DNA of 64,000 bases from Paraburkholderia caledonica NBRC 102488 (GCF_000685095.1 NZ_BAYE01000005.1:186001-250000), one strand, 5' to 3'. Positions 36,036 through 45,522 are shown, numbered from the stretch's first letter. Numbers and translations: made by a program. Notes: generated by a model from the sequence alone, not told the origin.

Positions 36036-36572
36036 CCGTTTCTCCGCCTGATTGCTTCCGTGCAAAGTCGTCCGAACGCGATGTGACGGCGCGTAAGCCG
36101 CGCCGCCGCGTCCCGTTGAACGCCGTTGGCCCGGTTACCCAGCGTATTGCGCCGTCTTCGGGACGTGTGCCGCGCTCAGAGCCCATCGGGCTTGCCGTTG
36201 CTGCGGCGCACAGGCGTAACCTTCGGCCGTCAAAATAATGCTGACAACACGCGCCGTTGCGATAACCATCTTCAGGCTGCCGATATAGTGGGGCATTTTT
36301 GACGCCGGTACGATCGAACGGAACTGCTTTGCGCTGCAACGGCTGCGCGAGATTGCTCGCTGCGCCTTTCGGCCGACTGTCCGTCATGCGCCAGCTATTA
36401 TCTTTCTTATCGCGCCCGCGCTGGACGGAACAACTTTCTACAATGGCTGCAACGGCGCTCGCTTCAATTCGCCGACGGGTATGTAGCCACTGACGTGGAG
36501 CCTCGATCCGCCGCAAACGTATCTGGATCGGGCTGCCGCCGAAACCTCGCAAACACACAAGGAAAATTGCGA
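36036..36572. other. Divergent promoter region, deaminase / uraH
   Basis: 537 bp between the leftward deaminase and rightward uraH. No frame looks coding. AAGGAAAATT before uraH provides its ribosome site. I see no clear regulator site; no TTGT-N2-ACAA element like those near the GntR gene is present. Confidence 0.45.
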
Positions 36573-36926
36573 ATGGGAAAGCTCACTACCCATGTGCTCG
36601 ACACCGCGAACGGTCGTCCCGGCGCGGGCATCAAGGTCGAACTCTTCGCGCTCACGGGCGACACGCGCCGCGCGCTGAAAACCACCATCACCAACGACGA
36701 CGGCCGCTGCGACGAACCGTTGCTGCAAGGCGACGCGCTCGTTGCAGGCGAGTACGAACTGGTGTTCGCCGCCGGCGACTACTTCGCCTCGATCGGTACC
36801 AAGGTACCCGAGCCGCGTTTCGTGGATCGCGTCGTGTTGCGCTTCGGCGTCGCCGACGCCGCTGCGCACTATCACGTGCCGTTGCTCGTGTCGCCGTGGT
36901 CTTACAGCACGTATCGCGGCAGTTGA
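36573..36926 (+). CDS. uraH: 5-hydroxyisourate hydrolase (transthyretin-like)
   Basis: 117-residue HIU hydrolase, step two of urate breakdown (5-hydroxyisourate to OHCU). It starts MGKLTTHVLDTANGRPGAGI with the conserved His, carries a central Arg/His set, and ends in YHVPLLVSPWSYSTYRGS, the family's C-terminal YRGS signature that lines the active site. A ribosome site (AGGA) is upstream. First gene of a rightward pair with puuD (184-bp gap). Confidence 0.95.
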   Translation: MGKLTTHVLDTANGRPGAGIKVELFALTGDTRRALKTTITNDDGRCDEPLLQGDALVAGEYELVFAAGDYFASIGTKVPEPRFVDRVVLRFGVADAAAHYHVPLLVSPWSYSTYRGS

Positions 36927-37110
36927 AAGGTATCGCCGAACGGCGCCGCTCCTTAGCCCCTAACAACAACGACGTCGTGCGAACTGAGCGCACCGCGTCT
37001 TTCACCCCGCAGTCCGCGAGGTGACGCTCTACCCGCCCCGATCTATCGGCCGGGTGCAAAAGGCGTCGAACGTCGCCGCGTGTACAACGAATCAGAAGTG
37101 GAGGAGTTTC

Positions 37111-38304
37111 ATGGAAGGCTTTATCACCGACTGGTTGAATCTTGCGATTCGCTGGTTCCACGTCGTCGCCGCGATTGCATGGATCGGCGAGTCGTTCTAT
37201 TTCGTCGCACTGGACAACAGCCTGAAGCCGCCGCACGACCCGAACCAGCGCAAGCGCGGCGTGTTCGGCGAACTGTGGCACGTACACGGTGGCGGCTTCT
37301 ACAACATGCAGAAGTACACCGTCGCGCCGCCGGAAATGCCCGACGATCTGCACTGGTCGAAGTGGCCGTCATACACCACGTGGCTGTCCGGCTTCGGTCT
37401 CTTCACCGTGCTGTATCTGTTTTCTCCGTCCACGTATCTGATCGACAAGAATGTGCTCGATATGGGACCGGTGGTTGCCGTCGCGTCGGCGCTCGGCTTT
37501 CTGGCTGCCGGCTGGATCGTGTACGACTCGTTGTGCCGCATTCTCGGCAACAAGGACAAGGTACTCGGCATCTGCGTCGGCGTGTACGTGCTGATCGCGG
37601 CCTGGCTCGCGTGCCACATCTTCGCGGGGCGCGCGGCGTATCTGATCATGGGCGCGATGCTCGCGACCATCATGTCGGCCAACGTGTTCTTCGTGATCAT
37701 CCCCGGCCAGCGCAAGATGGTCGACGCGATGCTCAAGGGCGACACGCCCGACCCGATCTATGGCAAGCGCGGCAAACAGCGCTCGGTGCACAACACGTAT
37801 TTCACGTTGCCGGTGGTGTTCGCGATGCTGTCGAACCACTACGCGATGACCTACACGCATCCGTACAACTGGGCGGTGCTGCTCGTCATCATGCTGGCCG
37901 GTGCGCTGATCCGTCAGTTCTTCGTCATGCGTCATCGCGGCCAGGTGCTGTGGTATCTGCCGCTCGCCGGCATTGCGCTGATGTTCGGCGCGCTCTTCTG
38001 GACCATGCCGAAGCCGATGGTGCCGCAAGCCCAGGCGGCCAACGCGCCGACGCTGAAAGTGGCCGACATTGCGCCAGTGCTGCAACAGCGCTGCGTGGCA
38101 TGTCATTCTGCGCACCCCACGATGATGGGCAGCGCCCCGGCCGGCGTGCTGCTCGATACGCCGGATGAAATCTCGCAGAACGCACAGCGGATCTATCAGC
38201 AGGCAGTGACGCTGAAGGCGATGCCGCTTGGCAACGTGACCCACATGACCGACGACGAACGGATGAAGATCGCTGCCTGGTTCCAGGGCGGCGCGGCGAA
38301 ATAG
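37111..38304 (+). CDS. puuD: Membrane-bound urate hydroxylase with cytochrome c domain
   Basis: 397-residue PuuD. The N-terminal ~300 residues form an eight-helix membrane domain (DUF989; MEGFITDWLNLAIRWFHVVA start, WIGESFYFVALDNSL, ELWHVHGGGFYNMQKY) that hydroxylates urate to 5-hydroxyisourate, passing electrons to a C-terminal cytochrome c: Cys328-Val-Ala-Cys331-His332 binds haem c, and a downstream Met (MPLGNVTHM) is the likely axial ligand. This replaces cofactor-free uricase and links urate oxidation to the respiratory chain without making peroxide. GGAG precedes the ATG by 7 bp. A strong terminator follows. Confidence 0.93.
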   Translation: MEGFITDWLNLAIRWFHVVAAIAWIGESFYFVALDNSLKPPHDPNQRKRGVFGELWHVHGGGFYNMQKYTVAPPEMPDDLHWSKWPSYTTWLSGFGLFTVLYLFSPSTYLIDKNVLDMGPVVAVASALGFLAAGWIVYDSLCRILGNKDKVLGICVGVYVLIAAWLACHIFAGRAAYLIMGAMLATIMSANVFFVIIPGQRKMVDAMLKGDTPDPIYGKRGKQRSVHNTYFTLPVVFAMLSNHYAMTYTHPYNWAVLLVIMLAGALIRQFFVMRHRGQVLWYLPLAGIALMFGALFWTMPKPMVPQAQAANAPTLKVADIAPVLQQRCVACHSAHPTMMGSAPAGVLLDTPDEISQNAQRIYQQAVTLKAMPLGNVTHMTDDERMKIAAWFQGGAAK

Positions 38305-38348
38305 TCGAACTCTGGCCTCTGCTGGGCCAGGTGTAGCCGAGCGTCACG

Positions 38349-38386
38349 AAGCGGGCTTTTCGCGGAAGCGGGAAGCCCGCTTTTTA
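38349..38386 (+). terminator. Terminator of puuD
   Basis: AAGCGGGCTT, 14-base loop, AAGCCCGCTT followed by TTTATT. Confidence 0.85.
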
Positions 38387-38524
38387 TTGGCTGGTTTTTA
38401 TCTCTTTGCCGGTTGCCGGTTGCCGGGACTACGTGCGCATGGATAGCGGGCTCGCCTGCACCGCTGAGGTGTGCATCGGACACTGCGGCAGGAGAATATC
38501 GTTTGTTTCGGCCTTGCAAAATGC

Positions 38525-38556
38525 AAAAAGCCCACGGCATTGCTGCCGTGGGCTTT
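38525..38556 (-). terminator. Terminator of the allA operon
   Basis: AAAGCCCACGGCA, loop, TGCCGTGGGCTTT with TTTTT following on the minus strand (AAAAA at 38525-38529 region on plus). It faces the puuD terminator; the two insulate convergent units. Confidence 0.9.
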
Positions 38557-38593
38557 CTGAACATCGGCGGGTCGTCACGCCGAAGCACGAACC

Positions 38594-39106
38594 TTAAACC
38601 GTCACCGCGCTCAACGCATCTTCAGTCAGCCAGAGCGACTCCGTCAGATCCTGCTCGTTCAGATTAAGGCCCTCCCCGCCACGATCCACGACAATGAAGT
38701 CGCTCACGTCGCCCAACGCAATCAGCGGATGGTGCCACACACCCTTCGCGTAGTTGACGCCTTGCCAACCACTCGTCACGAAGGCGCGGATTTTCGATTC
38801 GTCGAGATCGCCGGCCGGCGCGACCACCACCAGATACGACTTGTCGTTCAGCGGGACGAACGCCTGGCTGCCGAGCGGATGGCGTTCGAGCATCTTCACC
38901 TCGAACGGGAGCGCGCGCGGCTGCCCACGAAACAGGTTCACGAGCGCGCGGCCGTTCTCGTCGCTCACGTCCACTTTGGCCAGGTCGTGATAACGGATCG
39001 TCGTGCCGAGGTTGATCGGAATCTGCTTCGCGCCTTCGAGTTCGATCACATCGCCGAAGGCGGCGAACGATTCTTTCGTCAGCGGTTCGATTGCAAGCGT
39101 CTTCAT
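38594..39106 (-). CDS. allA: Ureidoglycolate lyase
   Basis: 170-residue cupin-type ureidoglycolate lyase that splits ureidoglycolate to glyoxylate and urea, the last ring-derived step. It starts [20 protein letters not shown] and carries [16 protein letters not shown] and VWHHPLIAL, both family signatures with metal/substrate His residues. Its ATG overlaps the allantoicase stop by 4 bp (ATGA), so it is translationally coupled. An open frame extends 6 codons upstream. Last gene of the leftward puuE-uraD-alc-allA set. Confidence 0.93.
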   Translation of the reverse strand: MKTLAIEPLTKESFAAFGDVIELEGAKQIPINLGTTIRYHDLAKVDVSDENGRALVNLFRGQPRALPFEVKMLERHPLGSQAFVPLNDKSYLVVVAPAGDLDESKIRAFVTSGWQGVNYAKGVWHHPLIALGDVSDFIVVDRGGEGLNLNEQDLTESLWLTEDALSAVTV

Positions 39107-40116
39107 GATGCGAGCGCGCCCCACAGGCGCAAACGCGACACGCCGCCGTCCGGAATGATGTTGAAGCGCACGTGCGTGACCGGCCCGAGCGCGGCGATCT
39201 CGCTTTCGAAATAATGCTGCTTGTCCATTTGCAGCTTCTGCTCACCGAGCAGCACAGGCCAGAACATTGCTTGCGTGATCAGCGAACTGTCGGTGCCGCC
39301 GGTCACATATGCGGCCTGAATCGAGCAGCGGTCAGGATAATTGCCCTTGAAGTGCGCGGTGTCGACTTCGATCTTCGAAATGACGCCCGGTTGTGCAAGC
39401 GCGACGATCGCCCAGTCGTTGCCGGGTTCGCGGCGGCGCCGCGTTTCCCAGCCGTCGCCCATGTTGACGCCGCGACCTGGCATCAGAATGGTCGAAGCAG
39501 CGCCGAAGTGCTGATTATTCGCCGCGACCAGGTACGCGCCGTTTTCCATCGCGGCGAGGTCGAACTGTTCCGTGCGGCTCGCGCCGGCCCAGTCGACTTG
39601 CGGCTGACCGTACACGCGCAGACGCGCGATGCCGCCGTCCGGGTAGATGTTCACGCGCAAGTGCGTATACGCGTTAGCGTCGCTAACGTCGAGGTAATGG
39701 TGGCTGTTGCCCTGCAACGTAGTGGACGAAACGATCTCGGTCCATTGCGTCGACTGGTTGGGCACGCCATCCACCACGCGCGCCGCTTCCACCGACGCCG
39801 CCGGCGGAAAGTTACCCGTGAAATGGCTTGTATCGAGGTCGAGCCCCTTGATCACGCCGGGGCGCGCCAGCTTGACGATGCACCAGTCGTAGCCACTCAC
39901 ACGTTTGCGGCGCGTTTCCCAGCCGTCCATCCACTTGCCGTGTTCGTCGTACTTGCCCGGAATGAAGACGGCCGGCTCCGGGTTCAGCATGCGCTCCTTC
40001 GGGGCGAAGAAGTCGTCGCTGGCCTCGAGCGCCTGCGCGCCCAGGCGCGGATCCGCCAGGTTCACGTAGCGGCGCGTGAATTCGGGTGCGTTGGGGTCGA
40101 GAATCGGGAGTGCCAT
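39103..40116 (-). CDS. alc: Allantoicase
   Basis: 337-residue allantoicase (allantoate to ureidoglycolate and urea). It contains the two homologous jelly-roll repeats of the family: first [20 protein letters not shown]...IVKLARPG, second [20 protein letters not shown]...AIVALAQPG, each followed by a HF(T/K)GN(F/Y)P segment. Length is typical (330-345). The gap to uraD upstream is 130 bp; allA overlaps downstream by 4 bp. No notable irregularities. Confidence 0.95.
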   Translation of the reverse strand: MALPILDPNAPEFTRRYVNLADPRLGAQALEASDDFFAPKERMLNPEPAVFIPGKYDEHGKWMDGWETRRKRVSGYDWCIVKLARPGVIKGLDLDTSHFTGNFPPAASVEAARVVDGVPNQSTQWTEIVSSTTLQGNSHHYLDVSDANAYTHLRVNIYPDGGIARLRVYGQPQVDWAGASRTEQFDLAAMENGAYLVAANNQHFGAASTILMPGRGVNMGDGWETRRRREPGNDWAIVALAQPGVISKIEVDTAHFKGNYPDRCSIQAAYVTGGTDSSLITQAMFWPVLLGEQKLQMDKQHYFESEIAALGPVTHVRFNIIPDGGVSRLRLWGALAS

Positions 40117-40246
40117 CTGTGTCTTCCTTGATGTTTGTTAGTGCCAGAAATTTTCCGGCGAAGCCGCAGCGCAAAGCTGCAACGTAATGCCGAAGCTCGA
40201 AGCGCGGCGGCGTTCGTCAGTTCATCGCGCGTTCATTGCGCGTTCG

Positions 40247-40768
40247 TCACGCGCCAATCAGGTCTTCCAGCCGGAAACGCGCGATACGGTAGATCTGATC
40301 GAGGCTCGCGCGTAGCTCGTCGGCACGGCTATTGTTCACGCGCGCCTCGAAGTTCGCGATGATGCCGTGACGGTCGTAGCCGCGCACCGCGAGAATGAAC
40401 GGAAAGCCAAACTTCTCGCGATACGCGGCATTCAGCGCGAGCAGCTTGTCGAACTCTTCCTGCGTGCATTGCGCGAGACCGGCGCCGCTCTGCTCACGCG
40501 TCGATTCCGCCGTGAGTTCGCCGCGGACCGCTGCCTTGCCCGCCAGCTCCGGGTGCGCGTTGATCAGCGCAAGCTGCTTCTCTTCGCCCGCCGTCTCGAC
40601 GATCTTCGACATGTTGCGATGCAATTCGTCGATGCTCGCAAACGGCCGCTCATGCGCCGCGATTTCCGCGACCCAGGGCGAGTGTTCGAAGATGCCCGAC
40701 AGAGCCGCGACGAACGCGTCGGTCGAAATGGTGTTGAGTTGGTCCAGTGTGTATTGCATCGCCTTCAT
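40247..40768 (-). CDS. uraD: OHCU decarboxylase
   Basis: 173-residue 2-oxo-4-hydroxy-4-carboxy-5-ureidoimidazoline decarboxylase, giving S-allantoin. All-helical; conserved segments are FEHSPWVAEIAAHERPF, LINAHPELAGKAAV with LTAESTREQSGAGL, and EKFGFPFILAVRG (active-site region). The ATG at 40768 overlaps the puuE stop by 4 bp; an ATG three codons later (40759) has a better-spaced AAGG and may be used instead. Confidence 0.94.
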   Translation of the reverse strand: MKAMQYTLDQLNTISTDAFVAALSGIFEHSPWVAEIAAHERPFASIDELHRNMSKIVETAGEEKQLALINAHPELAGKAAVRGELTAESTREQSGAGLAQCTQEEFDKLLALNAAYREKFGFPFILAVRGYDRHGIIANFEARVNNSRADELRASLDQIYRIARFRLEDLIGA

Positions 40769-41715
40769 GCCGCAGCCCCGCGGTTATGTTGCTGATAGGG
40801 ATGATGTTCGCGCCAGTGCCGCGCGATATCGACGCGCCGTGTCACCCACACGCGATCGTGCTGCTCGATATGGTCGAGAAAGCGCTGCAGCGCGCGAAAA
40901 CGCCCGGGCCGTCCGAGCAGCCGGCAGTGCATGCCGATGGACAGCATTTTCGGCGCTTCGTCGCCTTCTTCGTAAAGCACGTCGAACGCGTCGCGCAAAT
41001 ACGTGAAAAAATGGTCTGCCGTGTTGAAGCCCTGCGGGCTCGCGAAGCGCATGTCGTTGGTGTCGAGCGTGTACGGCACGATCAGTTGAGGCACAGTCGT
41101 GCCGCCTGTCACTTGCACATCCATCCAGAACGGCAAGTCGTCGCCGTAGTAGTCGGAGTCGTACAGAAAGCCGCCATATTCGGCGACCAGCCGATGCGTG
41201 TTGGGACTGTCGCGGCCGGTGTACCAGCCAAGCGGCCGCTCACCCGTGACACGTTCAATGGCTTGCATGCCGAGCCGCATATGCTCGGCTTCCTTTTCCG
41301 GCGATACGTCCTGATAGTGAATCCAGCGATAGCCGTGACACGCGATCTCATGACCGAGTTCGACGAACGCGCGCGCGAGTTCGGGATGCCGTTCAATCGC
41401 CATGCCGACGCCGAAAACCGTAAGCGGCAGCTCGCGCTTTTCGAATTCACGAAGAATGCGCCATACGCCTGCACGCGAGCCATATTCGTAGATCGACTCC
41501 ATGCTCATGTGACGCGCCGGATACGCCGCTGCGCCGACGATCTCCGACAGGAACTGCTCCGAGCCAGGATCGCCGTGCAGCACGCAGTTCTCACCGCCCT
41601 CCTCGTAATTAAGGACGAATTGCACTGCGACGCGCGCTCGCCCTGGCCAGTTCGCTTGCACCGGGTGGCGGCCGTAGCCGATCAGATCGCGTGGATAGTT
41701 GGAGTCGAGTGCCAT
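40765..41715 (-). CDS. puuE: Allantoinase PuuE (polysaccharide-deacetylase fold)
   Basis: 316-residue PuuE-type allantoinase, which opens the allantoin ring to allantoate. It belongs to the NodB/polysaccharide-deacetylase fold rather than the amidohydrolase allantoinases. Family markers: VQFVLNYEEGGENCVLHGDP, ARHMSMESIYEYGSRAGVWR, GHEIACHGYRWIHYQDVSPE (metal-site His residues) and GWYTGRDSPNTHRL. First gene of the leftward catabolic set; the promoter should lie in the 191-bp gap upstream. Confidence 0.95.
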   Translation of the reverse strand: MALDSNYPRDLIGYGRHPVQANWPGRARVAVQFVLNYEEGGENCVLHGDPGSEQFLSEIVGAAAYPARHMSMESIYEYGSRAGVWRILREFEKRELPLTVFGVGMAIERHPELARAFVELGHEIACHGYRWIHYQDVSPEKEAEHMRLGMQAIERVTGERPLGWYTGRDSPNTHRLVAEYGGFLYDSDYYGDDLPFWMDVQVTGGTTVPQLIVPYTLDTNDMRFASPQGFNTADHFFTYLRDAFDVLYEEGDEAPKMLSIGMHCRLLGRPGRFRALQRFLDHIEQHDRVWVTRRVDIARHWREHHPYQQHNRGAAA

Positions 41716-41906
41716 GATTTGACGAATGCGTGGTGACGATACGTTGTGCTGGCAAGGTGCGTTGGAAAGCTGCCGGAGGCGTGCCTCGTGTTACAGCGGC
41801 AATAGCCGGGGCAGCGTCGGAAAGCACGTCGGGCAGCCCGCGCCGAGTTGGACCAGTTTAGCGAAAACGCGCGGGTGCGCCCATACACCCGGGCAGATAG
41901 TGCGTG

Positions 41907-42734
41907 TCAGACTGAATGTATGTGCGGCTCGGATTCGCTGGTGTTTACCCGCAGCGAATCTGCATTGACGACACGCGGCGGCGCGGGATTCGGATCCGGT
42001 GCGCCAGGACTGAACGATTCGAGCGCGCCGTCATAGCGCTTGGGCAAGGGCCGCGCGTAGTCGCCGCGCTTGGCCGTCGAAAGCCGTAGCGAGATCAGCG
42101 CCTCGGTCCATTTGACGGCCGCCGTCACGCCTTCGATCACCGGCGCGCCGAGCGCGTCCTCGATCTCCGCGCACAGCTCGGCCATGCCCGCGCAACCGAG
42201 CACGATCGCGTCGGAGCCATCCTCGGCAAGCGCGCGCCGGCACTCGTCGAGGATGATGCGGCGCGCCGCCGAGCCGGGCTTGTCGAGGTCGAGCACCGCG
42301 ACGTCGGTCGCCCGCACGTTGCGGCAGAAACGCCGCATGCCGTAGCGTTCAGCGAGATGCCACGCCATCCCGCAAGTGCGCGCGAGCGTCGTCACCACCG
42401 AGAAACCGGGCGCCAGCACGCTCGCCGCGTGCATGGCCGCCTCCGCGATGCCGATCACCGGCCCGCGTGCGAGCTCGCGTGCGGCGTACAGGCCGGGATC
42501 GCCGAAACAGGCGATCACATAGCCGTCGCAGTGCTCGCGCTCGCCCGCCATCACTTCGGCGAGCAGACCGGGCGTGGCAAGCGCTTCGTCGTAATAGCCT
42601 TCAATGGACGGCGGCCCCATCGTCGGACTGACCGCAATCACCTCGGTGCCCGGCGCGGCCACTTCTCGCGCGCAACGGCCCATTGCGTCGGTCATGCGTT
42701 GGGTCGTGTTCGGGTTGATCAGTTTGATGCGCAT
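41907..42734 (-). CDS. Aspartate/glutamate/hydantoin racemase family (probable allantoin/hydantoin racemase)
   Basis: 275-residue cofactor-independent racemase. It begins MRIKLINPNTTQRMTDAMGR, the usual hydantoin-racemase start, and has the two catalytic cysteines in VIACFGDPGLYAA and VLGCAGMAEL. In this place it could interconvert allantoin enantiomers so that non-enzymatically formed R-allantoin can be used. The last ~35 residues (SFSPGAPDPNPAPPRV to HIHSV) are a Pro/Ser-rich tail beyond the fold. The gap to the NCS1 gene upstream is 91 bp, so they may form one transcript. Confidence 0.85.
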   Translation of the reverse strand: MRIKLINPNTTQRMTDAMGRCAREVAAPGTEVIAVSPTMGPPSIEGYYDEALATPGLLAEVMAGEREHCDGYVIACFGDPGLYAARELARGPVIGIAEAAMHAASVLAPGFSVVTTLARTCGMAWHLAERYGMRRFCRNVRATDVAVLDLDKPGSAARRIILDECRRALAEDGSDAIVLGCAGMAELCAEIEDALGAPVIEGVTAAVKWTEALISLRLSTAKRGDYARPLPKRYDGALESFSPGAPDPNPAPPRVVNADSLRVNTSESEPHIHSV

Positions 42735-42825
42735 CTTGTCTCCTTTTCGACTGCAATAACGGCGGCGCTGTCACCGTCGGCCACCGCCTGTCACTGCTGT
42801 CACAGCATGGCCCGCGCCTCGATGC

Positions 42826-44307
42826 TCAGCGAGCGAGGACGCGATAGAACAGTGCGCCAAGGCCCGCGCCAATGAACCACGAAAAATTCGCCATACCGTC
42901 GAGCGACGGCACCATCACGCAAAGCACCGCGATAACCGCGGCCGGCAGCAGCGCGGCAACCGCCCGATAGTTGACGCCGTTGCGATACCAGTAAGTTCCC
43001 GTCGGTGCCACGGTGTACAGATCGTCGAGGACGATTTTCTGGCGCTTCACCAGGTAGTAATCGACGATCAGGATTCCGTACAAAGGTCCGATGAAGCTGC
43101 CGAGCACGTCGAGTGTGTAATGAATCACTGCCGGATTGTTGAACAGATTCCACGGCGTAATGAAGATCGAAGCGACCGCCGCGAGCATGCCGCCCGCACG
43201 CCAGCTGATGAGCTTCGGCGCCACGTTCGAGAAGTCGAAAGCCGGCGACACAAAATTCGCGACGATATTGATGCCGATCGTCGCGATCGTGAAAGTCAGC
43301 GCGCCGAGAATCACCGCCGTCGGATAGTCGATGCGGCCCACCGTCTCCACCGGGTCCGTAATCAGTTGACCGAACACCGGCAGCGTCGCTGCGGTCGTGA
43401 TCACCGTCACGAGCGAAAACGCCAGGAAGTTGACCGGCAGCCCCCAGAAATTGCCGCGCTGTACGCTGCGAAAGCTCTTGCCGTAGCGCGAAAAGTCGCC
43501 GAAATTAAGCATCGGCCCGGAGAAGTACGACACGACCAGCGAGGTCGCCGTGATCATCACCGGCAATACCTGCATGCCGTGATACTTGACGCCGCCGAGA
43601 TTGATGCCGATGTTGCGCCAGCCGGCCCGATACACCATGTAGCCGGCCAGAATGAACATCACGACATAAACGGCCGGGCCCGCGAAATCGATGAACTTCT
43701 TGATCGTCTCCATTCCGTGCCAGAAGACCAGTGCCTGCAGCACCCATAGCAACATGAAGCCGGACCAGCCGAGCGCCGACAGGCCCATGAAGCCGTGTCG
43801 ATGGACGTCCGCATACGGCAGCAACTGCGGGACGAACTTCAGCACGACGATCACCAGCGCGCTCGAGGCCAGGTACGTCTGAATGCCGTACCACGCGACC
43901 GCGATCAGACCGCGAATCACCGCGGGAACATTGGCGCCGAGCACGCCGAAGGTCGCACGGCACGCAACCGGATACGGCACGCCGTTGGCCTGGCTCGGCT
44001 TCGCAATCATGTTGCACAGCAGGTTGACGATTCCAATGCCCACCAGCAGTGCAATCAGCACTTGCCAGCTCGTCAACCCGAGGGCGAAGAGACTGCCGGC
44101 GAACACGTAACCGCCGACGCTGTGCACGTCCGACATCCAGAACGCAAAGATGTTGTAGGCGCCCCAGGTCTGGTGACGCAGCGGCGCCAGGTCCTTGTTG
44201 TATAACCGCTCGCTGTATCCGGCCGGCATGGACAGATCGCCGGTTGCGTCGCCGTCTGCATAAGGGGGGATTGCGGAACTGCCGGGCGCTGCGCTGAACT
44301 GAGCCAT
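42826..44307 (-). CDS. NCS1-family nucleobase/allantoin permease
   Basis: 493-residue NCS1 transporter with about twelve hydrophobic helices. Typical N-terminal signature: LYNKDLAPLRHQTWGAYNIF then AFWMSDVHSVGGY. Other conserved parts: QANGVPYPVACRATFGVLGA, GPMLNFGDFSRYG, and NIVANFVSPAFDFSNVAP. It should import allantoin, uric acid, hydantoin or a purine base; neighbours favour allantoin. The ATG at 44307 has a very strong site (AGGAGGAATC). The open frame continues ~45 codons upstream but is not coding-like. Confidence 0.9.
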   Translation of the reverse strand: MAQFSAAPGSSAIPPYADGDATGDLSMPAGYSERLYNKDLAPLRHQTWGAYNIFAFWMSDVHSVGGYVFAGSLFALGLTSWQVLIALLVGIGIVNLLCNMIAKPSQANGVPYPVACRATFGVLGANVPAVIRGLIAVAWYGIQTYLASSALVIVVLKFVPQLLPYADVHRHGFMGLSALGWSGFMLLWVLQALVFWHGMETIKKFIDFAGPAVYVVMFILAGYMVYRAGWRNIGINLGGVKYHGMQVLPVMITATSLVVSYFSGPMLNFGDFSRYGKSFRSVQRGNFWGLPVNFLAFSLVTVITTAATLPVFGQLITDPVETVGRIDYPTAVILGALTFTIATIGINIVANFVSPAFDFSNVAPKLISWRAGGMLAAVASIFITPWNLFNNPAVIHYTLDVLGSFIGPLYGILIVDYYLVKRQKIVLDDLYTVAPTGTYWYRNGVNYRAVAALLPAAVIAVLCVMVPSLDGMANFSWFIGAGLGALFYRVLAR

Positions 44308-44479
44308 GATTCCTCCTTGTGATGGGACCGTCGATTGCGAATCGAAGGGCATTGCATTGGCCATGCCAGTTGCGGCTCTGGCGTCTCGCTCGCGCTTCGC
44401 GTCGTTCTGGAAGAACGAGGCTCGAGCCGCCGCCATGGCCACGCCGCGGTTGTCTCCGTACTGAAGTACTTGTGGTTAT

Positions 44480-44515
44480 CGCATTGCCGCCCTTCCGCGG
44501 ATGTCCGGCAATGCG
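44480..44515. repeat. Inverted repeat in the GntR-NCS1 gap
   Basis: CGCATTGCCG, 16 bases, CGGCAATGCG: perfect 10-bp arms about 170 bp upstream of the NCS1 start, inside a 355-bp gap (44308-44662) that otherwise shows no gene. Could be an operator, or the end of the GntR transcript. Confidence 0.5.
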
Positions 44516-44662
44516 TTACTGCATTCGAGGCCCATCGCGCAGGCGACGGACGTGCGCGCGCAAGCGGGCAGCGCCCGTGCAGGGCCGCCTTGCAACGCTC
44601 GATCAATCCGGTTCAGTTCAGTGCGGCGCGCACCAGCAACGGGCGCACGCCGGCCGCTTGCC

Positions 44663-45466
44663 TCAGCTTGGCGCGGACCTGGCTTTTTTGAGTGATGCTT
44701 TTGATGATGCTTTCGATGATTCTTTAGATGACTCTTTAGGCGAGTCTTTAGATGACACCTTGCCGGCGCCGTTAAGCGCGCCGAATACCTCGTGCAGATC
44801 GGCTGCGCCACGCGCGGGCCGTTCCAGCATTTTCAACTCGACGCTTTGCAAATGGCGCGACATGAGCGCCGCCGCCTCTTTTGCATCGCCGGCGTCGAGC
44901 GCGGCGAGAATCGCTTCGTGGTCTTCGAACGAACACGGGCTTCGCCCCAATGACTCGTACAACGCCGAAATCAGCGTGGAGCGCGCCACAAGTCCAGTCA
45001 GGCAGTCGCACAGCACCGTGTTGCCGGTCAGCTGAGCGAGTTCCGTGTGAAACTCGCCGGACAGACGAATCCACGACGAAAAGTCGCGTGTCTCGAACGC
45101 CTTGCGTTCGCGGCCGATCATGCTGCCGATGCTCTTCAACCGCCGCATGCCATGCCCGCCGCAGATCTTTTCGACGACTGCCAGCTCGATGATGCGGCGC
45201 ATCTCGAACACCTCATGCACCTCCTGGAGCGACGGGCTTGCCACAAACGCGCCGCGGTTCGGTTCGAGATCCACCAGATGATCGGTCGCGAGTTGCGCTA
45301 GCGCTTGCCGGATCGGACCACGTTTCACACCGAACACTTCGCACAACTGCGCTTCGGTCAGCTTCGCGCCCGGCGCCAGCCGATGCTCGAGAATCGCGGC
45401 GCGAATGCGCTCGGCAATTGCTTCGGGCCTCGAACTATTTGCGTTGACTGATTCGGTGTCGGACAT
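44663..45466 (-). CDS. GntR-family regulator (FCD/FadR group) with repeated C-terminal tail
   Basis: 267-residue repressor-type regulator. The winged HTH is at residues ~12-80 (AIAERIRAAILEHRLAPGAK, LCEVFGVKRGPIRQALAQLA, ...VDLEPNRGAFVA), followed by an all-helical FCD ligand domain (HEVFEMRRIIELAVVEKI, SGEFHTELAQLTGN, DHEAILAALDAGD, MSRHLQSVELKML). The final ~30 residues are a low-complexity Ser/Lys tail (SSKDSPKESSKESSKASSKA) encoded by 12-bp tandem repeats. Two TTGT-N2-ACAA sites lie just upstream of its own start, so it is probably autoregulated and controls the allantoin/purine genes. Confidence 0.9.
   Translation of the reverse strand: MSDTESVNANSSRPEAIAERIRAAILEHRLAPGAKLTEAQLCEVFGVKRGPIRQALAQLATDHLVDLEPNRGAFVASPSLQEVHEVFEMRRIIELAVVEKICGGHGMRRLKSIGSMIGRERKAFETRDFSSWIRLSGEFHTELAQLTGNTVLCDCLTGLVARSTLISALYESLGRSPCSFEDHEAILAALDAGDAKEAAALMSRHLQSVELKMLERPARGAADLHEVFGALNGAGKVSSKDSPKESSKESSKASSKASLKKARSAPS
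44703..44750. repeat. 12-bp tandem repeat within the GntR gene
   Basis: Four 12-bp units (gatgatgctttc, gatgattcttta, gatgactcttta, ggcgagtcttta) with partial units on both sides (44691-44758). The period keeps the reading frame, so copy number could vary without inactivating the protein. Confidence 0.8.
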
Positions 45467-45510
45467 GATATGTGTCTCGGTATGAAGGCCATAATAGGAT
45501 GGACATAAAG

Positions 45511-45522
45511 ATTGTCAACAAT
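45511..45522. promoter_or_regulatory. GntR (FCD-type) operator, copy 1
   Basis: ATTGTCAACAAT is a symmetric ATTGT-N2-ACAAT element, the usual recognition pattern of FadR/FCD-group GntR proteins, 45 bp upstream of the gntR start codon. Confidence 0.65.
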
